A stretch of DNA of 64,000 bases from Akanthomyces muscarius (Eukaryota; Ascomycota; Sordariomycetes; Hypocreales; Cordycipitaceae): the NCBI RefSeq assembly GCF_028009165.1, contig NC_079245.1:1798001-1862000 (forward strand), given 5' to 3'. The notes under the pieces were generated by a model that saw nothing but the letters and a program-made list of their open reading frames with translations, was not told the DNA's origin and did no database searches. This document shows positions 13,901-23,653 of the stretch, piece after piece (positions within the stretch are counted from its first letter, which is position 1; every line of letters starts with the position of its first letter). A program made the translations under genes and the position numbers.

Positions 13901-16702
13901 GAAATGTGGAATCTGCCGGCACCAAAAGACAGCGAGAGCTTTGCAGTTACAACTTACAAGGCATACCAAGCTATACACAACGCGACAGAGGTTGCCTCCG
14001 TCAGAAACGTTGTGTACGAAGGTTTCGCCAAGACGATAGGCAGTGCCACTGGAACTAATCGGCCCACCATTGCCATGCTCAGGAACAAACTTGGTGCCCT
14101 TGCTGCGTTGAGCGAACTGGACGACTTGATGCATGTTTCGCGCAGCGATGATTTGAATGATGCGCTTGGTGTGTTGCAGTTTCGTGGCGATTGGATGAAG
14201 CGTGGACGGTACGACGACGTGAGCAATATTCTGTCATGTCGAGGTACGACGATGAGTATGCTGAGCCAACACTCCAACATTCTTCACGAGGCAAGCTTAT
14301 CAACCGCTGTGATGCGAAAAGCGGAGGTGGAGTCCCTGTTGATGTCCTCTGCATTGTATCGATTCCACGAAGCCAAGCAAGAATCCCTCAATATCGCCAC
14401 GTCACTCTCCAAACTCATTCCTACTTGCCGAAGCCTGGACTTGCATGTCGATGCATCCGTCAATGTCGAGGTAGCCAACTCACTCTGGGATCAGGGAGAA
14501 ATGAGTACTGCTATTCAAATGCTTCAGGCCATCGACAGGGACTCAGTTCTGAACAAACAGGCGATTCCAGTTACCAAAGCAGACTTGCTTGCAAAAATTG
14601 GCGACAGAATGTCTGTTGCTAGACGAGAGAAGCCTCGTGATATCCAAAAGAAATATTTAGAGCCGGCCTTGAAGGAGATTGGCAGCACGAACTACGGGAC
14701 GGAAGCTGGCTTGGTGTTCCATCAGTTTGCACTTTTCTGTGACGGGCAGCTTCAAGACGCCGATGGACTGGAGGATCTGGAAAGACTTCAAAACTTGCGA
14801 AAAGCGAAGAGCGACGAGGTTTCCGATCTGAAAGAACTGATTGCCTCCACGAAAGAAAGCCAGCTACGGAAACGATACGACTACGTCCTGGCCAAGGAGA
14901 AGCAATGGCTGGAACTGGACGAACAAGAACTTCGCCGTGTTGAGCAAACAAGAGGCGAATTTGTTCGTTTGAGTGTCGAAAACTATCTACTCTCACTTAT
15001 AGCTTCTGATGCCCATAACAACGACGCACTGCGCTTCACAGCATTGTGGCTAGAGCGCTCAGGAGAGGAGGGGACGAACAACGCCGTCGCTCGCTATCTT
15101 TCCAAGGTTCCGACACGCAAGTTTGCGAACCTTATGAACCAGCTCACATCGAGACTGCAATACACAGACAGCAAGTTCCAGAAGCTGTTGCTTGAGTTGG
15201 TCTATAATATCTGCGTCGACCATCCATACCATGGCATGTATCAAATATGGTCCGGCACAAAGGTTCGAGTACAATCCAAGGATGAAGTGGCCGTCCAGCG
15301 AGTCAAGGCCACAGAAAAAGTTGCGCAGCGGCTCGCAGCAACGAAGCCTGTCGCCAATATATGGCTGTCCATTGAAAAGACGAGCAAGTATTACCACGGC
15401 TTGGCAGTGGACAGAGACACCAACAAGTACAAGGCGGGAGCGAAATTTCCCCTGAAGGACTCGCAGGCTGGTTTGAACTTGGTAATAGGGTTGGCTAAAT
15501 ACCATATTCCACCGCCGACTATGCATGTCGAAATTCGCATTAGCAAAGACTACTCGACGGTTCCGACAATTGCGAAGCTGGAACCGACCATGACCATCGC
15601 GGGCGGAGTCAGTGCGCCGAAAATCATCACTGCTATCGGCACCGACGGCAAAAAGTACAAGCAGCTCGTCAAAGGAGGCCATGATGATCTTCGCCAAGAC
15701 GCCATCATGGAGCAAGTGTTTGCCGCGGTTTCCTCTCTGCTAAAGTATCACCGCTCTGCACAGCAGCGCAACCTTGGTATCCGGACGTATAAGGTTCTGC
15801 CGCTGACTGCTTCGTCTGGCCTCATTGAGTTTGTCCCGAACACGATCCCGCTACATGAATTCCTCATGCCTGCGCATGAGAGATACTATCCGAAGGATTT
15901 GAAGGGCTCACATTGTCGTAAGGAGATTTTCAACGTTCAAAATAGGAACATTGATACGCGCATTAGCACCTATCGGAAGGTGACGGATCGTTTCCACCCC
16001 GTTATGAAGTATTTCTTTATGGAATATTTCGAGGATCCAGACGAATGGTACGCGAAACGTCTGGCCTACACCAGAACAACTGCAGCGATCTCCATGCTTG
16101 GCCACGTTCTCGGCCTCGGCGATCGGCACGGCCACAATATTTTGCTCGATACCAAGACAGGCGAGGTCGTCCACATTGATCTAGGTGTGGCATTTGAAGC
16201 TGGCCGTATCCTGCCCGTCCCTGAATTGGTCCCGTTCCGCCTGACCAGAGACATTATCGACGGAATGGGCATCAGCAAGACGGAGGGCGTTTTTCGGCGC
16301 TGCTGCGAATTCACTCTCGACGCGCTGCGCGAGGAGCAGTACTCCATCATGACGATTTTGGACGTGCTGCGCTATGATCCACTGTATACGTGGTCTATCT
16401 CGCCGCTGCGGCTGGCGAAGCTGCAGAAGGCGAGAGAAAAAGATGAAAACGCACCATTGGTAGACGATGCGGACGACCCGGACGATAAGAAGAATAAGGA
16501 AAACGGGCGCAACAAACGCAACGGCGGCACCGAGCAAAAGAACGTTAATGAGCCGTCGGAAGCTGACCGTGCCTTGGAGGTGGTTAGGAAGAAGCTCTCC
16601 AAGGCACTCAGCGTGACAGCAACAGTCAACGACTTAATCAATCAGGCCACGGACGAGAGGAACTTGGCTGTATTATACTCTGGCTGGGCAGCATATGCTT
16701 AG
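7907..16702 (+). CDS. TEL1: Tel1/ATM serine/threonine kinase (PIKK), DNA damage checkpoint and telomere maintenance
   Basis: ATM/Tel1 kinase, activated by MRX/MRN at double-strand breaks, phosphorylating SQ/TQ sites and maintaining telomeres. It is a single uninterrupted frame of 2931 codons. The frame opens further upstream, but only through a GTG (7811); the first ATG is 7907 (MSAYTVKTIS). A TAN-like motif (GLVKTRDKALDDLNQLL) lies near the N-terminus, followed by a long HEAT/FAT solenoid. The kinase domain spans about 2550-2840: KGGHDDLRQD (about 2589), catalytic loop GLGDRHGHN (about 2737) and HIDLG for DFG. AFEAGRILPVPE followed by VPFRLTRD is Tel1-typical, and a FATC domain forms the last ~33 residues, ending LYSGWAAYA. 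A charged Asn/Lys-rich insert sits between kinase and FATC. Length matches the family (about 2800-3000 aa). All key residues are present. Confidence 0.93.
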   Translation: MSAYTVKTISTDLASGLVKTRDKALDDLNQLLSRNNAGAVDLSELGDKAYHDIFEALFKTVLEQKPKYYDRKTSKPAELRLNKCARAVRAAAARGASKLKQKTLSAIIDHITQVLPGPGDGFVRPLLSDYVKALTELLSRSANVEFFSRKDGHLWQICVDFLLDVISNRIPQVGPIDQGLVGRNSPGPSTPHSTLRSNSGSLLSQKPTELTDGEPARDALEGLLCLATASNAHILSRYQDIANAALRVLRLRNLSLGSLQTMSFAIINSIMSATQLDDPSYTGKLVQDLLPLMAHWWRADKVSQDDTIKSLRNEILRTMLLSQLHIEHLAVNNWNENVREGVVYLLEPLWQEYSKRSSSNQLRLRNVTFTTNLLPEDYLQIGIFGLDPLDMEAESHWGIVQCIASLEAILVRQKPKTVSSQRAEQPRKRRRVEQAENRIRTRLRNRKPEIIQPALQVVPFILAAGALGIDEVQELLLELVGLTTHKDTSLASWAIVACSSCLQLSNVTDKMIDDWKQLWKVATRAVSLQSTCRAACLLIHSLLKTDVLPYHSLSDDINSITTTADVNGPAILCDTSIALMHHLLSVRNTILPSASQATSNYIIRWALMRWNPADSGSSSQGQSMQPINLVNLLRACCGMKSIVGNTQESVIGGPFCETWKLQKDTCQFNEYLLLLGHDSEGFSRVIRGQHPSTETTEAASDSNTYFPSRKLLLELLYPKLEEISELCTSWSKKSSEGGSQISQEKFGSLLSACIVGAMLLPEISHMNSSQSALVESLIMSNAERGITEALASVEANSFVQQLLRNIRPCIPDLTHVGMERLHGENEALLSLLTLSFDTLSKHNLTKDSTGSYDMMELDDEFESQSSRAITLTTAISLPRSVHQVCLSPPCFDADTRCRLNLIVASQREDSQVGLVPDVFIDELVRMSDDELLSCYTLLVELFRSDMVTSPDRALSIIQRLGEVVGSNEYRCCEVALTTCIEVVHGLSSMWLNDSGELANSVGDLYHYFIHTCLDANFFSPRSLKALSELLFTLLKLQPGYGTSLKLDSCRTSLLSILRESSMNVKYFVAERIAGLFELYILMLHDEVFVDVLGSLPADPESQAGIACRLLVLSNLAQRWPTLLRRCTYHIFETPGKISSVSEHARRCIADISRSLGLASPKELFGLFTRQLLYTWMENDSVEDIPYAIFGFESLGELLTTAQSDAVGLSTMRGQDSVRTEIARQIGKTEVELLQANFAASISYSTVFTAAFEPLSKDNGEAKIKKKMGNKLFTESIYINFVDIAAFFFDIIDQEDAVEKVFARSEELAYAAKIYKGITGIARSDTKLPPNQQPMFRSKYVIHELARLCQGTEFLFNELWTPALVVSIARKLFNTVHPALGSLHACSVLRKVRILICLAGPVALESYCLEMLLNSVRTFITDSECADDALGISQYLLEKGASYLQETPSFLAGYSLSTLASLRVFLESSQSSTTQESQFKATMSKATKFHEWLAGYLDSYTSTAFRNESQKASFKSITSSAARIRSSGNAEQSTFESKLLLDILQDGNAKHELLNEPSRELAMGLLCGDFTVPEHASNDIISSDSDAVQHASAVWKSCNTKDLSENYLSWAGRVVGRAFAASGDIPEGIVAESEVATYGKIAPGPNGSEMGLLSLLQSLTSNSDTLTAGLAESVLRAAISKAMLREDEPLLIACQRSLAEPVYLTSQWSLYRSPPSENQQAQPSQDEQSIWDSNITSESWLSDLSILMANSVPDSVLLSVLSPVLAKVKGFAEKAFPFIVHLVLMFQLEQQQFMKRCLSAALKTWLQPNVFSARPKIALLINTLLYLRTQEYPKEGSIGDRLHWLEIDYSTAATAATHCGMYKTALLFAELASIETGRQSRRASAAREVDLSSTLLSIFENIDDPDAYYGLSEEASLSNVLSRITYENDGMKSVAFLGAQFDSDSRQRNGSSTVDVQALVGALSTIGLSGLSHSLQQTHQTVDTSPAATENTFKAAQRLEMWNLPAPKDSESFAVTTYKAYQAIHNATEVASVRNVVYEGFAKTIGSATGTNRPTIAMLRNKLGALAALSELDDLMHVSRSDDLNDALGVLQFRGDWMKRGRYDDVSNILSCRGTTMSMLSQHSNILHEASLSTAVMRKAEVESLLMSSALYRFHEAKQESLNIATSLSKLIPTCRSLDLHVDASVNVEVANSLWDQGEMSTAIQMLQAIDRDSVLNKQAIPVTKADLLAKIGDRMSVARREKPRDIQKKYLEPALKEIGSTNYGTEAGLVFHQFALFCDGQLQDADGLEDLERLQNLRKAKSDEVSDLKELIASTKESQLRKRYDYVLAKEKQWLELDEQELRRVEQTRGEFVRLSVENYLLSLIASDAHNNDALRFTALWLERSGEEGTNNAVARYLSKVPTRKFANLMNQLTSRLQYTDSKFQKLLLELVYNICVDHPYHGMYQIWSGTKVRVQSKDEVAVQRVKATEKVAQRLAATKPVANIWLSIEKTSKYYHGLAVDRDTNKYKAGAKFPLKDSQAGLNLVIGLAKYHIPPPTMHVEIRISKDYSTVPTIAKLEPTMTIAGGVSAPKIITAIGTDGKKYKQLVKGGHDDLRQDAIMEQVFAAVSSLLKYHRSAQQRNLGIRTYKVLPLTASSGLIEFVPNTIPLHEFLMPAHERYYPKDLKGSHCRKEIFNVQNRNIDTRISTYRKVTDRFHPVMKYFFMEYFEDPDEWYAKRLAYTRTTAAISMLGHVLGLGDRHGHNILLDTKTGEVVHIDLGVAFEAGRILPVPELVPFRLTRDIIDGMGISKTEGVFRRCCEFTLDALREEQYSIMTILDVLRYDPLYTWSISPLRLAKLQKAREKDENAPLVDDADDPDDKKNKENGRNKRNGGTEQKNVNEPSEADRALEVVRKKLSKALSVTATVNDLINQATDERNLAVLYSGWAAYA

Positions 16703-17913
16703 CTACCTATTTATAGATTAATGAATACCTTATAATACCTTATAATGCTGTTAGTATAGTTAGGTACGTATTATAATGTTGGTAGTAATAGTTCGATTTC
16801 TACTAGATCAAAGAATTGTCCAACTATAAAGGAGAAAAGAAGAGGCTATCTAGGTTCTACTAGATAGCTATTATAGAAGGTAGTGCAAGTAGGTCTAGCC
16901 TAGCCACTAGTACTTATAATAAATACCTTATAATACTCTTATTTCCTTAATTTTCTCTCTTCTCTAGTGTTTGACTTGATCGTGTTTCTCGTCAGCTCTA
17001 CCGTTGTCATCGGTATGAGGGTGGCGCTCTCCAACGCCTGGCACAACATTGGCTATATTTTCGTTATAGACCTGTTTCTGTACTTCTACTACGTTAATTT
17101 CCATCTTTATAGCCTCGCATTTGCGGGAATTTAGCTGTACTGTACTCGATGTAGGCAGCCTAGACATGCCACATACTCAGCTGGCCACTCCACATCATGG
17201 CTTAACATGAGAATGCATCGTGTCCGTCCACTGCGCTTGGACTTCGCACTGGCGGCGGCATTGGTGTGTACTTGTGTGCGCGCTCGCTGGTAACAACGTG
17301 CAGCCAAATATTTCTGACCTCGAGCAGGCGATAATTAGATGGCCATTGAGGTCTAGCACTTAGCTACTTACCGAGTTATGGACGGGTCTAAGTATATCTT
17401 CTATCCTCCTTTCTTTTTCCACCTCTGGACCCGCATCTCTGACTTGTCTTCTTTTTGACCAGCTTATCAATATATTTCTCAGTCTGTATATTTGATTATT
17501 CTCCATTTTGTCTCTACGGATAGATTGTCCGCCAATTGTCGGACACTGGTTGTGATGCGGGGAAGCTTTCTTCTGGTGGCGGATTTACACCAGCTGCCGG
17601 CTATCTTATCGCCGGCGGCCTGCTCCAAATTGCTGGGCCCTCCATCCACCAGTGACATAATCCAATCCAACCTTCAACAAACACTCCTCATCTGCATTGC
17701 CTGCATTTCATTGAGCGCCGCCATCTGACACGACGGAGACATATGTCATAGTGGCCTTTAGCAACATCCTCCATCGAGCAGCACAAATTTAGTTTTCAAC
17801 GGACTCCCGCCGATCCGCCGCCGCCCCAGCAAGGCACATATTCGAGCTCTATTGCCACCCGACGGTCACGACACCGCGTCCGCCCGTGTTGCGCCCAACT
17901 GATCGTGCCCCCT
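16703..17913. other. AT-rich degraded island and CUL4 upstream region
   Basis: From 16703 to about 16970 the DNA is strikingly TA-rich with repeated AATACCTTATAATAC-like words (about 16724 and 16922). This fits a repeat decayed by repeat-induced point mutation. A 67-codon open frame on the minus strand (17167-16964) could be a TE fragment but is unidentified. From about 17400 on the sequence is pyrimidine-rich and presumably the CUL4 promoter/5'UTR. Confidence 0.45.
16845..16868. repeat. Perfect 9-bp hairpin in AT-rich island
   Basis: GCTATCTAG (16845-16853) and CTAGATAGC (16860-16868) are perfect inverted copies around a 6-nt loop. Confidence 0.7.
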
Positions 17914-20510
17914 ATGCACTCCGTCGCGGACCAAGGGAGCTCGCCATCTCGTCGTCGTCCGCGCCAGTCCTCTTTCTCGTCGTCAACGGGTGCATCCGCG
18001 TCCAAACGCCCCAAATTCGCCGAAGCCAACATGACCAGCGCCAAAGCGCGGGGCAAGCTACCCGAAGTGGTTGACCTCGCTGAGAAATCATCCGCGTTCC
18101 AACCCCATGCCGGAGCCAAGAAGCTCGTCATCAAAAACCTGCGCAGTCCGGGTAATCGCGATGCGCAGATCGAACAATACTACGCCCGGGCGGAGAAGGA
18201 TCTCGACGATGGACTGGGTGCCATCTTTGCGGGGCGTAAACCTGCTGTCCCCCTGGAAAGACTATACCGTGGCGTTGAGGATGTTTGCCGCAAAGGCAAC
18301 GCCGAAAAGGTCTACCGTATGCTGATGAAACGCGTCGAGAAACATCTGCAGTCGGTCGTTCTGCCTCGAATAGGGAAAGCCGGCGATGCGTCAGAGGTGG
18401 ATATACTAAGGAATGTCCTAGTTGAGTGGAAAACGTGGAATAGCCAAACTGTAATGCTCATCCTTCAATCTTGATCCAGGGCGGTTACTGACGCAGAAAT
18501 AGGTTCTCATTCGGTCCACTTTCAGCTACCTCGACAGAACATACCTGCTCCGGGAGGGCCTCCCATCCATCAACGACATGACTATTTCACATTTTCGCCG
18601 AATGCTCTTTAGCGCGCAGAGCGGTAATCGCAGTCTAGAAAACGATGTTATCGGTGGCGTCTGCGGCTTGGTGGAACATGATCGACGTGGCAGTGCTTCG
18701 ATGAATGGCGAACTCCTCAGAGACTCTATAATGATGCTATACGTCCAAGGCGTCTACACAAAATACTTCGAGCCGGTGATGATCAAGACTTCGAAGGGCT
18801 ATTTCGAAGAGTTCGGAACGTCATGGAGCACGTCTGGCTTGAAAGAATACATTGCAGCTTGCGAGACACTTCTAGCAAGAGAAGCGAATCGCTGCATGGC
18901 ATACAATCTGGACAGCACCACAGAACGACTATTAATGGAGCTGGCACACCGAATACTGATTCACGACTACTCTGAAAAGTTGCTCAACGAAGGCAGCTTG
19001 GCGAACCTCATGGGCGACAAAGATATGAAATCTATAAAGGGTCTTTACGACCTGCTTAAACTTTCCGGTCTACAGAAAAAGCTGAAGAAGCCATGGGCTG
19101 ACTACATCAGAAAAACTGGCGCCACCATCATTTCGGACAAGGAATATGGGGACGAGATGGTTATCCGTCTTCTGGAGCTGCGCCGATCGCTGGACTTGAT
19201 GATCCGCGATGCCTTTGGCAGAGACGACGATTTCTTGTGGGGTATGCGTGAGGCATTTGGAGGATTCATGAATGACCGTACTACGGCTGCCTGCTGGGAT
19301 ACTGGAACGTCTAAGATCGGAGAAATGACCGCCAAGCACATTGATATGCTACTGCGTGGTGGCTTAAAGACCTTGCCCAAATCGCTAATCTCCGACATTC
19401 AAGACCGAGTTGCTGCAGAAAGAGAAGGGCAGGCCAGCACAGGCGACGAGGACGCGGAGCTGGACAGGCAGCTGGACAACTCACTTGAACTATTTCGCTT
19501 CATCGAAGGAAAGGACGCTTTCGAAGCATTTTACAAAAAGGACCTGGCGAGAAGATTACTCATGGGCCGCAGCGCCAGTCAAGATGCTGAGCGCAACATG
19601 CTGACGAAACTACGGGGAGAATGCGGTTCCAACTTTACACATAATCTGGAACAGATGTTCAAGGACCAGGAGCTTGCCAAGGACGAGATGGAGGCGTACA
19701 AGCAGCATTGCCAAAATACATCTGAGGGCAAGCCGCCGGTCGATCTGCACGTCATGATTTTATCAGCAGCCGCTTGGCCAACTTACCCCGATGTCCGTCT
19801 GAACCTGCCTGACGATGTCGCCACCCAGATTGAACGATTCGACAGACATTACAAAGGAAAGCACACTGGCCGTGTGTTGACATGGAAGCACTCTCTGGCC
19901 CACTGCTCCGTCAAAGCCGTCTTTCCCAAGGGTTCTAAGGAACTTCTCGTGTCTGCATTCCAGGCCGTCGTGCTGCTCATGTTCAACGGCGCTAGTGGGC
20001 CTCTCACATACGATCAGTTGTCGACAGGCTCTGGGCTTACCGGTGGTGAGCTCGAACGCACGCTGCAGTCGCTGGCGTGCGGCAAGGCGCGTGTCTTGAG
20101 CAAACATCCTAAAGGCCGTGAGGTTAAGAAGACGGATACGTTCACATTTAATGCCACGTTTTCGGATCCGAAATATAGAGTCAAGATCAACCAGATCCAG
20201 CTGAAGGAGACCAAGGAGGAGAACAAGGCCACACACGAACGCATCGCCCAAGATCGACGCTTCGAAACTCAGGCTGCTATCGTCAGAATCATGAAAAGCC
20301 GCAAGACCATGGGCCACGCGGAGCTAGTGGCTGAAGTTATTAACCTGACCAAGAAGCGAGGCAGTGTGGAGCCGGCTGCCATCAAGAAGGAGATTGAAAG
20401 GTAAGAATTGGATTTCATGGATACAAATGATCAAAAGCTAACCTAATCATAGTCTGATTGAGAAGGACTACATAGAGCGTGAAGGAAACGCGTACACATA
20501 CTTGGCGTAA
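17914..20510 (+). CDS. CUL4: Cullin-4, scaffold of CRL4 ubiquitin ligase
   Basis: Scaffold of the CRL4 (DDB1-CUL4-RBX1) E3 ubiquitin ligase, involved in DNA repair, replication and, in Neurospora, heterochromatin. Exons: 17914-18450, 18503-20400, 20453-20510; introns 18451-18502 (GTAATG...AAATAG) and 20401-20452 (GTAAGA, CTAAC branch point, CATAG), 52 bp each. The product is 830 aa. The start is the first ATG (17914). The N-terminal ~45 residues are Ser/Arg-rich with a KRPK basic patch. Splicing restores VLIRSTFSYLDRTYLL, a cullin signature, and the last exon gives the canonical C-terminus LIEKDYIERE...YTYLA. The neddylation site lies in IVRIMKSRKTMGH, with K777 as acceptor. The cullin homology and winged-helix regions are complete. 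Assignment to CUL4 rather than CUL1/3 rests on overall sequence and the basic N-terminus. Confidence 0.87.
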
Positions 20511-20917
20511 TAGCGCTTTATAGGAGTGAATGTAGTGTATATGAGAATCAGCCTGTCTCACCCGTGTGAACAAGGAAGAATTTTTTGAATGGCGACTGAC
20601 TGCCATCAAATGCCACGATGACCGGAGATTACTTTGGTGACCACATGTTTCTGTCAACCCGGGGCAAACCCCACCATGTACAAGATGGCATGACATGATC
20701 CGCCGCTGCTTTCCAAGCGAAGTGTATGTGCAAGTTCAGTAGCCGGCTGCCGCCTAAACGCCACGGCAAAGTCAAAATATTCTCGTCGCCGCCACGTTTA
20801 ATCTACGTAGATATATAAACTGCCCGCATTGAGCATGATGTCTATCTTCTCTTCTTTCGAGCCACCGAGACGTCAGGTCTTTGGACCAGTAGCTCTCAAA
20901 GCCACACAACACCCAAA
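20511..20917. other. CUL4 3' region
   Basis: About 400 bp of 3' flank and upstream sequence for the relic that follows. Nothing coding is recognised. Confidence 0.5.
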
Positions 20918-21358
20918 ATGGAGCAGAAAACGTTCTACTACTTTGCTCGCTTGTCAGATGAGCTTCGCAGGATGGTTTGGAACGATGCTGCATGCGAGCG
21001 AAACCGTGCCTGTGCCATTTTCTTCACCATTCTCCCTGTCGGCAAGGTTAAGTAAGTCACTGAAGGTCTGCAGCTATCTTGTACAAGGCTCTTGCACGAG
21101 ACAGTTTTTGGCCCAGTATTGTCATTCCGGTGAGATTATCCATGAAATTTCAGTGATGGCGATTTGTATAAAAAAAAAAAAAAAGATCCGTGCGAGAATC
21201 TGGCAAAGAAGCCTGTGGCGACGGATAGACGTAGATGGGGCTTGATGTGGCAGTCAACATCGGCCGGCGACGATTCGGCCATGATCCTTGCCAGGACGAC
21301 CGTGCTCACGCGAGACAGCCCTGTCCCGGCGAATTATGCCATCTTGGCGCTGTGGTAG
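20918..21358 (+). pseudogene. 2EXR-domain gene relic
   Basis: An ATG at 20918 opens a 45-codon frame ending at TAA 21053-21055. It reads MEQKTFYYFARLSDELRR followed by MVWNDAA, which matches the opening of the fungal 2EXR domain (F..F.rLp.ELR..IW..a). Intact family members run well over 150 aa. About 130 bp downstream, RESGKEA (about 21193-21213) resembles the second conserved 2EXR block (CRESR.EA) and is soon followed by stops. The simplest reading is a decayed gene; a spliced gene using GTTAAGT at 21046 and an ATTTCAG acceptor before 21150 cannot be excluded, but it still meets stops. Confidence 0.4.
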
Positions 21359-22059
21359 GAGGAGGACATGACGGCTTGGGGGTCTAGACGCGGTACAGCT
21401 GGGGATGCGCTGCTAGGGCCTGCAGAGGAGAAACGGCACAGACGCTGTTGAAACACGAGCTATGTCAATGTTTGGGGTATTTTTAGTCAGGGAACTGAGA
21501 TTATAAAACTTGGCATTTTCTTTTCTCTGCCTCGATAGTGAGTGGGCAGTTGGGGGATTGCTGGATTGCCAACCAGCTCCAAGATGGGGATGGCTGACGG
21601 GTGGTTGCATGGCACTGGCAGTGGTGAATGGAATGGTTACAGCGACTGGCAGCACGAGTTAATAAGGCGAGACCCGCTGTAGCCCCTGGAGAGTGCCACT
21701 GTAAAGCCACTTGGGGGGGTTGGAAAAGGGGCCAATGACAATTCCCCCTCGCCGCAAGGAACCGCGAAGCTTTCCCTTAGGAGGGTCCTACCATGAATTA
21801 CAATGATTGGTATCGTCTCCTTATTACAGGGTGTCAACCTTATACCTCGTTGATTGAGGTGACTGACAGCTGCAGCTGCAGTGCGTTGACCGGATTATGC
21901 CGCTGTGCCACTACTCAATACCTAGGTAGGTACTTTACCGGTTGACGCGAAACGGGTACAAGCGCACGCCACGAGCTGTACCTGCATACATGGGTTCGTA
22001 CATGGCCAAATGACAACCACCAGCATGAACCGTCAAGATATCCTGCCCAATCCCAACTT
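21359..22059. other. Intergenic
   Basis: No convincing gene. It holds a CTGCAGCTGCAG-type palindromic stretch near 21870 and a CCTAGGTAGGTAC motif near 21920, a word that recurs near 22207. Confidence 0.45.
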
Positions 22060-23653
22060 GTGCCTCCATCTCTTATTTTTCCCCTTCTACTCAGTATCCA
22101 CACCTCTCAGCCCCCCTGTCGCGCCTCATTAAACTCGTGCTGGCAGTGGTGCCGGGTGGGCTCCAGCTTCTGGTACCTGATCAGACCTGCCTCTCCACCT
22201 GACCACTACCTAGGTACCACTACCACTACCTACCACTGCCTACCACTACCACCACTAACAAGGCCCCGCCCCTCCCCAAATCCCTTGTCCCACTGGCCAG
22301 TGCCAGCCAATCCCCTGCCGGGCGACTCGCCCGTCCCAACTGTCTTGTCGCCTGGCACCGGGCAAGTACCATGCTTCTCCAAATCCACCGTGTCAGGCAC
22401 CACTTGGAGAAGGGCCAGGTACCTCTCACGCTGCGAGCCTCAACACAAGGTACACGCCGCTAGCACCACCACAGGATAGCGCCGCGCCCAAGGCCGTCGA
22501 GCCCCTGGATGACTTTGTTCCTCAGCTTCATTTCTTTGCCTCACCACACCACCACCACCACTCTCCTTCTCGACGCCGGCAAATTCCCCCCTCGCCACAG
22601 GCATTCTATCCTTTCTCTTCATCTGTCTGGCCAGGTCCTCTTTTCTCCTGCTGCTTCTTCTTGTTATTATTATTCCATCTTCTCTCATTTCGGCCCTCGT
22701 TGACCCCTGTCTGCTGCACATGTGTCCACCAAATCTCCATCATCACCACCCAATAATCACTACTGTCTCCTCCCCCCCTCGACGACTTCTGCGGATACCC
22801 AGTGCACACCAGTCGACGGCGCCATTCCATTTTGGCTCGCCCACCCCCTTGATCCGTCGCTGGTCGCCTGCCCCAGGGCCCTGCTAGACTCTTTCGCCTA
22901 GTCTGCTTCGAGCCTGCTCGACACTTATCCTTCTTTGTTCGCCTCCTGGCTTCAGCCTCGATCCCCTCCTTCACGCTTCTCTCACCAGCTTCTGCAATTT
23001 TGCTTGCCCGTGACCTTGCGCTGCTGCGACCGAGTCTCGTCTTCAATTCCCTCTCTTGCCATCGCTCGACGGCTTATCGGGTCCTTGGGCGTGTCTTGTC
23101 CCTGTTCCATTCTCTTGCCTCGACACGCTTGCTTCGCCGCTTCTCGCATCCATCCATCCCCGATGCCGATTCGTGCCTTGTTTTATTATTAACTCTCAGC
23201 TTCAACTTCAAACACTCTCGTTAACAACCTATTCTTCGCTTCTCGACTTTCTTCTTTTGCATACCTCTCCTGGACGAGCCCACCTTGCACCTTCCGCTTC
23301 GACCAATACCCCTTTCGAATCTGATTCACTCTGCATTTGCATCGATACCTGCCGATCGACTCGAAACTGTACCAATTCTGTGCTTGCTCCTTAAGATCCT
23401 CGCCACCGGCTTCAATTTAATAGCATCACCGCGCCGACCTGATTCGTCACTTGCTCGACGGCATTAGCGCTCTCTCTGTATCAATACTTATCCATTGCTC
23501 GAGCTTCCGCATACCACGTCTTTTGCCCAAGTCTTTACTTGCGCAAGCTCCCAGTCCGCTGTACGTGTCCGGCTTGGGCACGCTTCCTCTTTCAAAACGG
23601 CTGTTCTATCTCACTCCGGGCGGGACACACTCGTCCCCCCTCATCTTCTCGGT
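22060..23653 (+). promoter_or_regulatory. Long pyrimidine-rich leader/promoter of the four-RRM gene
   Basis: About 1.6 kb of strongly C/T-rich + strand DNA immediately precedes the RNA-binding protein start. It includes a (TACCAC)-rich simple stretch (22207-22258). Several short ATG-initiated frames (for example from 22509 and 23056) would act as upstream ORFs if transcribed. CT-rich leaders are usual for highly expressed fungal genes, but this length is notable. Transcription start and any 5'UTR introns cannot be placed from sequence alone. Confidence 0.5.
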
